Position numbers and translations under genes: made by a program. The notes below the pieces were generated by a model that had not been told where the DNA came from, made no database searches, and was given only the letters and a program-made list of their open reading frames with translations. From contig CAMQGK010000552.1 in NCBI GenBank assembly GCA_947000775.1, positions 2,836,501 through 2,900,500 of the forward strand: a DNA stretch of 64,000 bases, given 5' to 3'. Source of the stretch: Pterois miles (taxonomy: Eukaryota > Chordata > Actinopteri > Perciformes > Scorpaenidae). Position 1 is the first letter of the stretch; every line of letters starts with the position of its first letter. Positions 48,371-61,600 of this stretch are shown in pieces.

Positions 48371-50628
48371 TGTAAAGTTATTATTTTTCTAACACCTCAT
48401 CTTTATATTGCTTTTATTTAAGTGAAATATTTATTTACCTCGTAAATGAGTTTCAAGTTCTCTGCTCCTGTGGTCATTTAGTCATTATGACATAAAATAT
48501 AATAAAATACAAGATAATTATATTTCTTTCTTTCTTTCTTTCTTTCTTATTTTATAATGCAGACGAAGGACGCGCAAAATTCAGTATAAAAGCCATATAA
48601 AAATGTAATATAACCTCTGTGGCATATGTAGATTCCGGGTTTGCATGTTCAATTTTTTGGGAAAACGTGAGCAGCGCCGGCCTCGGGCTTCAAACGGCCT
48701 TTATTTTCAGATCAAATCACCCCCCCCTTACACAATAAATTATATATCTACTTCTGGATTATTATCAGTAATTGGCTGAGCAGGGATCAATTAGTGATCT
48801 GACGTCAGGCTCCGGCTACTTAGCCTGTTGCAAATGCAATAAAACAAGAAATAATTCTGTGACTATCCACACGCTCCAACACATACAAACACATAATACA
48901 TTTATTCTAGTTCACATAGTGTGTCCTTATCATCGGTCTGAGCCGGTGAGACCGGGAGAAGTCACGGGGAAGACCGCCACACATACCTGAAGGGTCGCAG
49001 AGGGCGCGCTCCACGTACACGGTCGCGACCAGGAGTTAAAATAGCGAGAGGATCCCTTTAAATCCAGCACAGATAATTAAACATTTTAAGAATTTAGTAT
49101 GGACTTATAAAATATTGGTTTTCTAGTGATATAAGAGGGAGAATACACCAGAGGGCACAGTAGGGGGAACAAACTGACAGACCCTGAAATGACTTTTTCT
49201 ACTCATCACATTGTTTAAATAAATTCCCCGACCCACTTTCTCTGCTTTTGTAATATTTATATCATTTGTAAGCCCAAAATTTAATTTCAAAGTGGAAAAT
49301 TTACTAAATCTGTTCAATTTCTTTCTGTGAGAAAGTACTGACTAAACCTTTATTGACAAACAGGACATATACAGATTAATTATTTAGAGCTCTGGTAGAA
49401 AAAAAAAACTGATATCTAAACACTGCCCAACCTGTTGCATTTCATTTCTACAGCATCAGTTAAAACACAGCCCATTATAGATAAATATGCTTTATGTGTG
49501 CATAATAATACTTTATGAAGCTTTGGTAGTCCAGTAAAAATGATATAACATCACTGGGAGAGTCTACACTGTTTTTTTTCCATATGCAACATGTTTTCCG
49601 TTCTTTTTAAATATTCTCATATGTGATCCAGATGATATTTCAGCCATTTCAATCAAATTTGCTAAAATATTATATGGCTGAGGCATCACTGGCTACAAGA
49701 CATTATCACTGAAATCCAAACAGAAGACATGTTTGAGTTGCTTTTTGTCATAAATAAACAGCATCAGCTGCAGCTGCTTTACAAAAACAGGCAAAACATG
49801 GCCAGCATACAAAATAAGCTCACCTGCCCCGATCAGGTTTCCATAAAGCTAAACTGGTCCTACTGTCAAAGATTTCCCCTTTCTTTTTTTTTTTTTTTTT
49901 TTTTTCAGTGAGTCGCCACTAAAGTTTCTTTAATGCACCGTTTCATCCATGTGGAATAATTTCCTTCACACATTCACCTGCATCAGAAGGGGCGAACAAG
50001 TGGGTTGCAAGCAATTTAATTAAAATTATAATAACAATAAAAAGAGATAAATAAAATAAAGTTGCTTTGAACTTAATTGAATATTTCCAGTACCGGTAAT
50101 CACCCAGCCTCCCTTCATATATACACACTGATACACATTCTTCTTTTTCATCATTTGGTCACCAGAACATCAACCACAATGTTGACAGGGTGCAGAAGGA
50201 TCCACCAATCAGCAGCATGCTCTTAATGCTGTGGTGCGATTGGTTAAAGATGGGTTACTGGCAGGCAGTGGGAGGTGGGGGTGGAGGGTAAGGGAATGAC
50301 AAGGGGGAGGACAAGTAGGGGCTGGAGGTGTGGGGGTGTGGGGTGGGTGGGGGCAGGTTAGGTTATAAAATGACACAGAGGCTGATAAGACCTTCTCTGG
50401 CAAGATAGCACTGCTGGAATGATTAACCTGTAGAGAGGGAGGGAGAGAGAGAGACGTTGTGGGTGTTGTGGTGAAATGTAATGAGGGCCACAGGAAGAAG
50501 GAAAGGATATTAGTCCGGTCAGAAGGTTCAAACACAAAAAGACAGACAACAGACAGACAAACAGTATGGAGATTACAAGGCTTGTTTTTATTCACAACTA
50601 AAATCAAATTATTGGAACTCAAAGCTGA

Positions 50629-50632
<4 letters not shown>

Positions 50633-50669
<37 letters not shown>
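50633..50669. repeat. (GA)n microsatellite
   Basis: Pure GA run of about 37 bp. Confidence 0.93.
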
Positions 50670-50671
<2 letters not shown>

Positions 50672-51351
50672 AAGTGGTACTTTATTGACTTTGAGACAGT
50701 TTACAGTTTGAGGTGGTAAAAGTCACATCAAAAGAGAGGCAAAGTCATGCCGACAGTCACTCAAACTTTGGACTAATTCTCATCCACGTTTCACTTCCAT
50801 GTTTGAATATATCTGATGGGAATAAACACACACAGACACACACACACACACACAGACACACACACACACATACACACACTAAAACACTCACTATATACTG
50901 ACATCACTGTACGAGACAGGTAATCTGAAAAACAAAGAATCATGTGCCTCCGTGTCCAGTGCTTCAAACAGCATCTGCAAGATTTCACAGACCGGAGGAA
51001 AACAACCAATCAGAGCCGAGCTGGAGTCATTGAGAGCCACAGGTCAATCACTTGCAAGCTCCGACCGAACGGTCAAACTTGGCAGCGCTGATCAAATATG
51101 AATCAACATTCTGTTACTGTAATGACTATTTCTCTCCTCAGATGTTTCCAGAAGCATCTTGTAGTTACTGTTTCGCTGTAAAATAGAAAGTTTGTAACCC
51201 TGCAGCCATGCTGAGACCTCTTGAGGAAATACTAAGCACTGCTCAACAGCCAATAGGAACACTCTCTGTGAAATGACCTGTAATTGGTCAGTCTCCTGTC
51301 ATGGGCTAGATGTTTTAAAGCCTGCACATTTCCAACCAAGTATCCACATGA

Positions 51352-51353
<2 letters not shown>

Positions 51354-51410
<57 letters not shown>
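51354..51410. repeat. (CA)n microsatellite
   Basis: About 57 bp pure CA. Confidence 0.95.
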
Positions 51411-51414
<4 letters not shown>

Positions 51415-53016
51415 CATCACTAAATTACAATCGACACACTCCCTATTCATAACCAGGAAAACAACTATCCATCCCCACCCCCCCCAACACACAAACAGGC
51501 ATACAAACACACACCTACCTCTGTTTTTTGTATTGGAGACGTAATGCGAACAGTCATTCGCTCTAAAAATACTGCAGAACCCGGCGTACAGCGGAACGAC
51601 TCGTACAACAAAACAAAGACGGTGGTGGTGTGACACAAACAGCATGGAGCTGGAAACACATGCACATGGTAGCACACATAAACACATTAATGGAATACAG
51701 TAATGGATGAATCTGATTAGCTCCGGTTGATCTTGGGAATGTATTTTTGTAAGGATAGAAGACTCCTCTTTTTCTCCTTTTGTTTGACCGACGATAGCAT
51801 TATAGCCATCAGCTGCTAAAGAATATATATATAGCCAGTTAGTGTGCTGAGCTACAGGCTCCACTGGTCTAACATCTACTCTGTCGCCTTCTGCTCTCTG
51901 TGAACACCTTTACTGTACTACACTATGGCCAAACACGTTACTTCATTTTCTTCCTCAGTGACACATTTTCTTCTGCTACAAAACAGCTGTATAGACGTAT
52001 AATAGTGATTCTATTGTGGCTCATTCATGTTACCAAGGTGAACAGTACTTCCTCCGCTGTTGCATTAACAGCTATATTTTCAATCCTATATCGCTCCAAA
52101 GCATGTAATGGACCTGCCTGTTTCGCTAGCTGTCGGACAGTCAGATGGCCAATTTTAGTTGGCTGACCACAGGCTCCCACCCAGTTGAAGCAGAGCCCCA
52201 AGCTGATTCCCCAACATCAGTGCCTTTTTCTACTCTTTTTACAGTAATCACAGCGAAGCTATCAAGATAATATTGTAGGTTACAATAGAGATAGCCTGGT
52301 AAAACAGAGCTAGCTTACTGACAATTTTCTGTGCAAAATGGACAAGCCATATACATACATACAAACTGGCAGGGTTTTTTTTTTTTTTCTATTGTACATG
52401 ATCAGTGTGAGCACTCAGGTTGTGGCTTTACATCACAAATGATCTACTCGTACAGTAGGAGTAGGAAGTACACAACAACATTTCTAAAGTTGTACCAACT
52501 TTAGGCAGCAAAACCAGTTAGGTTATGGTTGGTCTTAAAAGAAGTGCGTAAACAAAGTACAATACGTACAGAAACAATGGAACAAAAGTCCAGAAAACAC
52601 AACACAAATATCGCTAAAATAGCTTCGAAACAACTCACAACACTTTGGGACACAAACACCAGTCTCGAACACTGGCTTCCTGGTTGAAAGGCCTGTGTTT
52701 GCTGGACCCATCCACCTCCCCACCTGCAGTCTCTTTTCACTTTTTATCCTACTTCACAAGCGCTGAGCATTGCAGTCAGTACGGAGTACAAATGTCACGG
52801 CAAAAGCAAGAACGGCGTTCTAATTAGGCTACAGGCTTTTGCCTTGTGCATTGTCATGTCATTCATATACCTTTTCGTGTGACCGGGCTGACTGTTGACT
52901 GCTGACAACACCAGTATTGTGCGATCACTTTTACTTACATTAAAAATGAGCGATCAGTTAGAGGGGACAAACAGTAGCCTGCTACACAGTATCCCCTGGC
53001 ATTTAATTTTATCAAT

Positions 53017-53312
53017 GGGGCGGCAGTAGCTCAGTCCGTAAGGACTTGGGTTAGGATGTGGAGGACCCGGGTTCAAATCCCCCATGGACCAAGACCAACT
53101 GGTTGCTGGAGAGGTGCCAGTTTACCTCTTGGGCACTGCCGAGGTGCCCCTGAGCAAGGCACCAAACCCCCAACTGCTCTGGGCGCTTGTCAGGAGCAGC
53201 CACCTCACTCTGACATCTCTCCATTGACATGTATATGTACTGTGTGAACAACAGAGTGTAAAACTGAATTTCCCCACTGTGGGACTAATAAAGGAATATC
53301 TTTCTTTCTTTC
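53017..53312 (+). mobile_element. tRNA-derived SINE (type 1), copy 2
   Basis: Starts GGGGCGGCAGTAGCTCAG, B box GGTTCAAATCC (53070-53080), same body as copy 1 at 25598, tail GACTAATAAAGGAATATC followed by (TTTC)n. TCAATG occurs on both flanks and could be a short target duplication. Confidence 0.9.
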
Positions 53313-55311
53313 AATGCTAAAAATGATTTTCAGACATCTTATGGTTTGTGTAACTGACTCTCTGTGATGGTCAAAATAGAAAGGAAAAGATGCATATTCA
53401 AATTTACATAGACATGATTCCTGCATCCTCTCGCCTTGTTTCTGATTGTCACTCCCTGATTCCTCTGTATGTCTTGTATCCCTTTGACTTTCTATTGTGC
53501 CCCAGGTCAACTGCTGTTACCTGCTGGTCTCCAGGTCTCAGGCTGTGGACAGTCACTGGATTATTGGAGGAAACTGAGTCTGTCAACAGCAAGTGTTGAC
53601 ATTTGGGCTTAGGAGATAAACCTCACAGGGGATCAAACAAAGACTGGCCCTTTTGACTGGAGAGAGGAGTGTGTGTTTGTGTGTGTGTGCATGTTTTGTG
53701 TAGAGAAGTTTCAGTGTTGCAAGTCTGCTGCTGTCAACCTAAAAGGACGCTGATATTGTCTGAGGGGTTTTGGTTATCTCCATGTCAAACGGCTGAGAAA
53801 ACATAAAAGTGAGGCGAGCAGGAGAACACGTGCACACACATTTTAATGATTTATACACCTTGCAAAAGCAAAAAAAAAGAAAAAAAAAACAGGGATACAA
53901 ATACATAAATGATAAACATGCATCCAGAATGTTTCCAGGCTTGACTGGCACCTGTGAAGTCTCACAGAAACACACTAGATCAACACAGATATGAGAGGCT
54001 TTGGACACAAACATTGCAGAACCACAAAAAATTTTAAAGATTTTACAGAATGTGTCGCATTTACATGTTGACAAATGTTTTTTTTTTTTTTTTTAACATG
54101 AGGAGAGAAAATCATTAATATCAACCCTGGAGACCCATATTGCCAAATTTGTCTGTGGTAGGCACAGACAGGTTTCACAGTTAATTTGACAATGATGCAT
54201 GAATCTTTAACATATGCTACACACTGCAGCTGTAACACTGGTTAATGGAGTGGAATGATGCAGGCAGGAGATAAGAGGTTAATAAAAAATACTGTGGGCT
54301 AGTGTGACATAGAGCGGGTCAAGGCTTGGCACTTCTTCATGTCTGATGAAATGTCAATCACATTGGAGTGAGGGATGATGGTAAAAGGGATGGTAAAAGA
54401 TAGGAAGGAGAAAGGAGAGCGTCAGAGGGAGGGAGGAGGGGCAGAGGGCTACCATTTTAATGTCTCTGACAGAAGGAGGGGAGAGGAGAAGAGGATGAAA
54501 GAAGAAGAGCTAAATGTCCCACTAACATCTCTGACAGGATGGGAGGAGGCGGGGGGAGGGTTAGAAGGAAGAGGAGAGAGGAAGCTGCCACGGGTTAAAA
54601 GACGTCGGAGCAGTCCAGCACGATGAGGGAGAGAATGCAGATTTAGACTCAAAATCTACCCAATTTGACTGTTATCAGGCCATTAGATAGGTGTTGCTAG
54701 AAGCACCATAGATGTGGGTCATTAGGGATCTACTACCTACTGCATTGTGAAAGTGAAACTTAAAGGCAACACATTTTAACACATTGCAAAACTGAGTGAA
54801 ATATCATATTTTGAGTACAAACAAAAAGACTTCTTTAGGTTAAGGGAACAACAAACACTTGGCTAAGTTTAGTGAAAAAAAGTCATGTTTTGTGTTAAAA
54901 TAACTATACAAATAGATATAATTAAAAAAAAAAAGAATAAAATACAGTATAATAGAATAACACACAGCATTCAAACTCCAGTCTCCCATCCATTGTCCCC
55001 GGTCTCCACCCCTAATGGACACTGTCTATACCACAGTGCCTGACTTCTGCTTCTGTCATAATTACTGCATTCGCTAGAGGTCGCAGTCACATTCTTTTAT
55101 ACCTTCTTTTAGTGATCTACTATGTGAATGGATGATTAAACCTACGAGTGGGTGTAGTAGGCCCATACTGACCCACATCTATGGGCCTTGTAGCAAGTAA
55201 TAATGCCTATTTAATAGCCTGACAACAGTCTAATTGGCTGCAAAATCACTTTATTTTGAGAAATAAGTGAAACCTGAATGAATGAAGAATCATATGTGGA
55301 CACCCACTACT
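53313..55311. other. Upstream flank, no gene seen
   Basis: Mostly unique-looking AT-rich sequence. A purine-rich block (54375-54605) on the plus strand mirrors the intronic polypyrimidine tracts. T and A runs occur near 54080 and 54925. No exon or RNA is supported. Confidence 0.65.
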
Positions 55312-55313
55312 TA

Positions 55314-56212
55314 CACTGAACGCAACATTTTTGTTTTTACTCCCATTTTTTATGTGCTGAAGTCAAACATCTGAGACTTCCAGAGCATCCCAAACATGCT
55401 CCATGGGTGACATGTCCGGTGAGTATGCAGGCCATGCAAGAGCAGGGATATTTTCAGCTTCCAGTTACTGTGTAGAGATCCTTGCAACAATGGGCCTCAG
55501 GGCCTCGTCATGGCATCTCTGTGCATTCAAAATGCCATCAATAATGTTCCTTGTCCATAACATACGCCTGCCTATACCAAAAACCCACCACCACCATGGG
55601 CCACTCGATTCACAACAGCTGAGCTTCCCTGAGATGATTTCTGACAGTTTGTGCAGAAATACTTTGGTTGTGCAAACCGATTGTTGCATCAGCTGTCTGG
55701 GTGGCTGGTCTCAGACAATCTTGCTAGTGAAGATGCTAGATGTGGAGGTCCTGGGTTGGTGTGGTTACACAAGGTCTACAGTTGTGAGGCTGGTTGGATG
55801 TACTGCCAAATTTTCTGAAACGCCTTTGGAGACGGCTATGGTAGAGAAATAAACACTCACAGGCGACAGCTCTGGTGGACATTCCTGCAGTCAGCATGCC
55901 AATTGCATGCTCTCTCAAAACTTGCGTATCTGTGGCATTGTGCTGTGTGATAAAACTGCACATTTTAGGGTGGGCTTTTATTGTGACCAATCTAAGGCAC
56001 ACCTGTGCAATAATCATGCTGTCTAATCAGCATCCAGATCCACCTGTGAGGTGGACGGATTATCACTGCAAAGGAGAAGTGCCCACTAACACAGATTTAG
56101 ACAAATTTGTGAATGATATTCAGAGAAATAGGCCTTTTGTGTACATAGAAAAAGTTTTAGATCTTTGACTTTGGCAAAAACAAAAGTGTTGCATTCATAC
56201 TTTTGTTCAGTG
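55314..56212. mobile_element. Tc1-like transposon, internally deleted
   Basis: Flanked by TA at 55312-55313 and 56213-56214. The ends CACTGAACGCAACATTTTTG and, read inward from the right, CACTGAACAAAAGTATGAAT are inverted copies, followed by shared GTTTTTAC/GTTTTTGC and GTCAAA-ATCT sequence. About 0.9 kb, shorter than intact elements of about 1.6 kb. Confidence 0.9.
55380..55945 (-). pseudogene. Tc1/mariner transposase relic
   Basis: The minus strand reads QVLREHAIGMLTAGMSTRAVA, then RLQRRFRKFGSTSNQPHN and VTTPTQDLHI, the Tc1-type helix-turn-helix amino half, followed by an in-frame stop. The DDE core is damaged: sequence after REAQL jumps to a WPMVVVG segment, which removes the first catalytic Asp region. 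The LQHDNARPH-type second Asp region is also missing. A third-acid segment SPDMSPMEHVWDALE persists near 55380-55430. It cannot be active. Confidence 0.85.
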
Positions 56213-57904
56213 TAATTTAGATTTCTCACCTGAAGAGCCAATCTCCAGGGTTATGGCTCACTAGGAAATGTCTTTTTTCCAATGCCTTTATAATGACATA
56301 ATTCAAGAATGAATAATTCAAGGGCAACTTGGCAGGAAAGAGGACAGCGGCATGAAGTGGTCCCTACTCGCTGCTGGTGTGGAGGTTGGGCATTGAAAAT
56401 AACTGTTGTGACACACTCCATTCAGTGGCTGTGCATTTTGGCTTTTGTGGGAGATTTTCGACTGACTCTCTCTCCACTGCTATCACTGAAACACCAAATG
56501 AGGGAATATCTTTTGGAAGTATGGTGTGCCATCACAATGCCAAATTGAGCCATTGATCTGTTTTGGCAGCTCGTGGTAGCCCGTACTAAGATATTTTGTC
56601 ACCCGTCGGTACGTCATATAAGAAATGCTCATAGAACTCCAACAAATTATCACAAAACTTTAGAAAAATATGAATGGCTGCAAGTTGGATTGGCCATTTG
56701 TGGACTTTGGCTCCTAGATATGGGAATGACATATAACTCAGAGGGCAGGTGAATTGTGTCTGAAGGCTGAGTGACGTCCCTAATGAACTAATAACATACA
56801 GTGGGAATGGAAAACGAGAACAACAGTTTTGAAGATGAATGCACACCTCCATCCTTATACAAGTCAACTTACCTTTCTAGTTTTGTCTTCCTAATAAAAT
56901 GTGTTTGTCTTTGGGTAAACCTAGTTTTATTGTTACCTTTTTGTGCCTCATTTGCATTCTTGACATCGCATGCATTTTACAAGGTTTGAAGCAAGGCTGA
57001 CAGTTAAACAGCAGTGCAAGACAAGATTAGATGAGTGGAGAAGGGAAAGAAACAATTAAGGTTGGAGTTAAATATGGAATAAGAAAGGGTTGAGAGGGAA
57101 GTGTGAGAAAGCACTCACACACACATACAATTTACCCTAGTATAAACATTATGCTCGGAGAACGTCCAGGAATATATGCTGCGGTAACTGTGACTCACAC
57201 AGCCTAACCACTTCTCCAACGTCTCACACAGACACACACTCCGGCATGTCCAAGATGATAATTAATCTGCCCACTTCTTGGATCTTTTCCAAGCACTTCT
57301 TTAGGAACAGAGGTATAATTGTTATATCTACTGTCGGACGGCTGCAGCTCTGACCCTCGACTTCCTTTCTACTTGTTCCTTTTAATGTGGGCCATTTAGT
57401 GTTGGACATACTGTAAATGGATTTGTGAAAGCGCGTCAGGCCAATGCCTAAAATGTCAGATCGGAAAATGAGGATATGAGAGCATTTTCCTGTTCACAAT
57501 ACAAATACCAGACTCTATGGTCTATGTCAGGTTATGTCCTTCGCTAATAGAAATGCATGCTGAAACCTGAGAGCTGTTGTGTCACTTTAAAGACCATATG
57601 TTTTCCTCAGTCCATGTGATGGCGATATGAATACTGTGCATATACGTTTACATGCAGATATAACAACCTTTACACACAAGCACTCATACTTTCTGCTGTG
57701 CTTGTCGCAGTTTTGTTCCTCATGCACAAGCACTGAAAGACTGCTAGATCCATTAGCAGGTCATGTAACAGTCAATGCTTCATAAGTTTCTATTTTCAAG
57801 AGCCAACAGGAAGAACAATAGTGCTCGCCAACACTGTCAGGTGTTCAGGTTGCAAGAAAAACCAAACAAACCGTAGGGCGAGGTCTCAATCGGAATACAG
57901 TGTT

Positions 57905-57907
<3 letters not shown>

Positions 57908-57944
<37 letters not shown>
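57908..57944. repeat. (TG)n microsatellite
   Basis: About 37 bp TG followed by GA-rich sequence. Confidence 0.93.
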
Positions 57945-57947
<3 letters not shown>

Positions 57948-59036
57948 GAGAGAGTCTGTGCTTATGTTGTCATGTGTGCATGGATTGATAACTCCACCCA
58001 CCTTACCAGCCCCTTGCACTCTCTTATCTGTTGATGTTTGTTTACAGCAGTGAGCGTTAGCATCGTCAGATGAAATTCCAAGGATAGCCTGCTCTGAGGC
58101 AGAACGGAGGTTCCCATAAGTGAGTCTGAACGCCAAAAACAGCTGCTGAAGGAGGGTCAGTTCATTGCATTGTTCTCCTCAGGCAGGCATGCAGTTCCTA
58201 ACATACATGTTCAAGTGTGGCGGATGTTTGGCCAAGAGGACGCAACTGAGAAAGGAGGAGGTCTGTTGTTACTTCATGTGAGGGGCTTATGATGGACTGT
58301 TGGCTGAAGTAGGTGTTCACCATTTAGTTACTGAGTAGGGAAAAGCTTGGGCGCTTGTTAATGGTCAGTTAGTGAATTTGTTAGCTCAGCTCAGTTGCCA
58401 ACGGGACAATAAGTTCACACAGTTTATTTAAAAGACTAGTGCAGTGCCCATTCGGAGCAGGCCGATTGCTTGGTCCCCAGGTGCGTTGCTTGCAGTGTTG
58501 TTGAGAGCCGCTCATCGCTTGTTGCCTCCAGGAACAGAACAGTTTGGTTGTAATGTTAGTACATCCAACATCCAGCAGTAGACGTGAACGGCCCTCTGCG
58601 TACGACATGTTGGACTCAGTCCACTGAGCCCTGAAGCCCTGCTTGCTGCACAGAGCTCTGTTCACTATTTTGTTAATACTGAACGTGTCACATGTCCAAA
58701 TTGCACCAAATCCAATGTGACACTCCCTTAGGTCCCCAGCAATACACCCACCAAGTATGAGTTACATTGGATGAATAGTTCTTAGGTAAACAAAGGACAT
58801 ACAGACAGAGATTCCTTGCTTTATAGTTAAATATATTTATACCATCGACTCCTGTTCTCGTAGCTGGCAAATTATTGGTCTTTAGTGCAACAGTTTTCCA
58901 AAATCTTCCTCTATTTTGGATTCATCCTCCATTCAAAGGTCGGCACTGTCAGGAATACAATAGAATTACTTTATTATCAGTGAGTACATCAAATTAAATA
59001 GCAATCCTGACAGTGCATACACATATATTAAACTGT

Positions 59037-59190
59037 AATACAAAATAAGAGTTACAAGTATATATACATTATAAATAAATAAAATAAAATAAATAAAATA
59101 AATATAAATAAAAAATATTTTTTTTAATTAAAATAAAATAAAATAAATATAAATAAAAATAAATATACATTATAAATACAAAATATCTAT
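59037..59190. repeat. AT-rich (AAATA)n low-complexity block
   Basis: Repeated AAATAAAAT units. It may be the decayed tail of a minus-strand retroposon, since ACTTTATTATCAGTG lies just before it. Confidence 0.7.
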
Positions 59191-59895
59191 TCGCTGTGGC
59201 CTATAAAAAGAGTGAGGCTCTATATACAACTAATAGATAAATACAAGAAAAATATATACAAAGCTGGTATTGGTCAGTGGTGCAAATTTACATGTTAGAG
59301 TTTACGGAGGTTGAACTTTGTGGATTAAGTTCTCCTAACTTTTCTTCAACTGATTAAATAAAACATAAAAAAAAAAAATCACTTGGTTCCCAGTGCTGCT
59401 GCTCACAATACAGGACAAAAGGAGAAAAAAAAAAAACAGAAAATGATATTCATAGCTTTCTGATTTTTCTTGTTGAATACCATATTTACCCCCAAAAAAT
59501 ATTTAAATGGAGCATCTGAGAAATAAAAATCAATCATCAGGTAACACAGGCTCACACTTAAGGGATCGTGAGGAAAAAAACGTTTCAACAAGCGTTCTGG
59601 GAGAGACGGGGACTCACTAACTCAAGAAGGAGTTAGCTGAGGCGAAATGGGTAAACAGGAGTAAACCACTACACTTCATCACCAACTATATCATGGAATA
59701 ACAAGAACATGGGTCATGATATAAAACAGAGAGTATTTGGATAGATTTCTCATCAACCCCATCACTCACATTCTCTATATAGGCTTGGTGATCTGAATAT
59801 AACAAGGACAAAATCCTCTCACTGGGGCAGTCTCACCCGCCAGGTGAGTGTGCGGTCATTCATGACAGCGGTGCATTTAGACATACAAACACACG

Positions 59896-59896
<1 letters not shown>

Positions 59897-59959
<63 letters not shown>
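59897..59959. repeat. (CA)n microsatellite
   Basis: About 63 bp pure CA. Confidence 0.95.
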
Positions 59960-59961
<2 letters not shown>

Positions 59962-60284
59962 GACTCTATACAAACTCTTCTCTGCTGTTAGTCTAGGTGA
60001 ATCCTGGGTGGTTGTGTGGGTTGTTAACTGCTTTATTCTTCTGTCGGAGACACACACACACACACATTTACATGCACACACACTCACGACAACCCTGGGG
60101 TCAGTGTGCGGTTGGCTGTAACAGTCTTGATAGTGAAAAAGTGTGTGAGAGAGGATGGACTGGTCTTACTCTCTCTGCATGACACACACTCACAAATAGC
60201 AGTAGTGGCTGGTCGACTGGTGTCTGTGGTCGTGGAGCGGTCAGTTGTGACTGACACATCGTATCCCCTCTGGCTGACCCTTAG

Positions 60285-60288
<4 letters not shown>

Positions 60289-60322
<34 letters not shown>
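60289..60322. repeat. (CA)n microsatellite
   Basis: About 34 bp CA. Confidence 0.92.
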
Positions 60323-60324
<2 letters not shown>

Positions 60325-60561
60325 CTGCACCCAATGGACCATTCACTTCTCCCTTTATCCAACCCCTGCCCCTTTCTACAAACCTGCCACACCATTCACC
60401 ACCATGCTAATGGCACAGAACAGCTAAACGGCCACACACACCTCCACCTCTGCCAAAATGTACAACATTAAGAAGTCAAGTCCCATTTACATTTTACACA
60501 TTACATATACAATCTCAGCTTCTGTTTGCAATCCCCTGAATCAATGAGGGCTGTGTACGTT

Positions 60562-61105
60562 AGGGATGTGACAGTGACAATATTTTACCACCGGTTAATA
60601 AACTGAAATAATAATAAATAAACATGAAAAGATGGCGGTCAACATATGTAGCGTGCTTACTTTGATCCTTGCCATCGGGTGGTTATGTGTCTGGCCTCTC
60701 CAATCCAACTTTCACTGCCTGGCCGCTGGTTTCCATCCTGTCCAACACTGGCTGTGACCGCTCCGTCCTCATTAATGTTATGGTTCCCTTATAGCATTGG
60801 AAATACTGCCAAATAGGTGCCTTTGCTATTCACTTCGCATTATTTTGTCTGTCAACACTCTCGTTCCGTATGGGAAATATGACACCTGCTACTCTGAGTG
60901 GAGGCTCCATATGCAGCAGATGCATTCACCAGCAGTTTTGTAGTGATGTAGTCATTTTGTAGTGATAGGTAACATGGTGTTGATACGCCAAAATTAAGTA
61001 AATGGGTTTTATTTCTGTACAAAAAAAGGCAATTGGCGTTGTGGGCGGTGGGTACGTAGTGTAATCGGTGTGTGCCCGACCACCGTGTAACACTGGTAAC
61101 ACTGA
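60562..61105. mobile_element. Probable hAT-type MITE remnant (TAGGGATGTGACAGTGAC)
   Basis: The left end TTAGGGATGTGACAGTGAC then ACCACCGGTTAAT resembles a fish TAGGG-ended family. The right part CGACCACCGTGTAACACTGG looks like the inner inverted partner, but the outermost right end is not recognisable. Confidence 0.45.
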
Positions 61106-61199
61106 CTACTGCGACTAGCCTACTGTATGTAGAATCTAGCAATCATGCTGGCCATGTCAAATGTCGTAAGAGTGGGCATGGTATGTTGCATTGAAGGGG

Positions 61200-61600
61200 A
61201 TTTTATTTATTTATTATATATCAGGGTTTAAAAGAGAAATTCACTCTGATGCAGTTACACACTGCTGAAAAACAATTGTATTAGCAACACTGCAGTTTGA
61301 GAGCCCATTTATTATAAAGATTAACTTTTAAAACAGCGTGTGGGAGATATTGTGTTTTATTACACAGCTTTGTTAAATACTCATTTCTGGTTGGTCAATC
61401 ATGGTGTTCTATAGTCTATTATTTCTTTATAACAGACTGTTGCTATGTATAACAGACCGTTGCTATGGTTTCAGTTATGATGTCCGACTCCAGCGGACCA
61501 TTTTTGGGTCACATTATTGATTATTTAAGTACGTTGTTGTGTAATAAACAAGATAATGTACAGTGAGCGGGAGATTTTTGTGACATAAACCCTTTCAGTG
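61200..61600. repeat. Probable dispersed repeat with 21-bp doublet
   Basis: ATAACAGACTGTTGCTATGT and ATAACAGACCGTTGCTATGG are adjacent near-copies (about 61430-61472). The surrounding TGGTTGGTCAATCATGG also looks repeat-like, but the class is not identified. Confidence 0.35.

Larger units (their letters stand above)
48371..53016. other. Upstream flank, no gene seen
   Basis: Upstream of nr5a2. Contains (TTTC)n at 48528-48548, a G-rich block 50260-50366, (GA)n at 50633-50669, CA repeats at 50826-50880 and 51354-51410, and A/T runs. Longest apparent ORFs (for example 51352-51864 minus) read through CA repeats and have no recognisable domain. Confidence 0.7.
56215..60560. other. Upstream flank, no gene seen
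   Basis: Holds (TG)n at 57908-57944, an A/T-rich AAATA block 59037-59190, (CA)n at 59897-59959 and 60289-60322. No supported exon or RNA. Short ORFs are scattered and without recognisable domains. Confidence 0.65.

Noticed and set aside
47967..48392. 141-residue plus-strand ORF in the nr5a2 promoter
   Set aside because: Pro-rich translation of a CpG- and CTC-rich region with no domain. Better explained as promoter sequence.
51352..51864. 170-residue minus-strand ORF
   Set aside because: Ends in a CA-repeat-encoded VCVC tail with no recognisable domain; upstream flank DNA.
61431..61475. Possible structured RNA from ATAACAGACYGTTGCTAT doublet
   Set aside because: Direct, not inverted, repeat within a probable dispersed repeat; no stem is evident.
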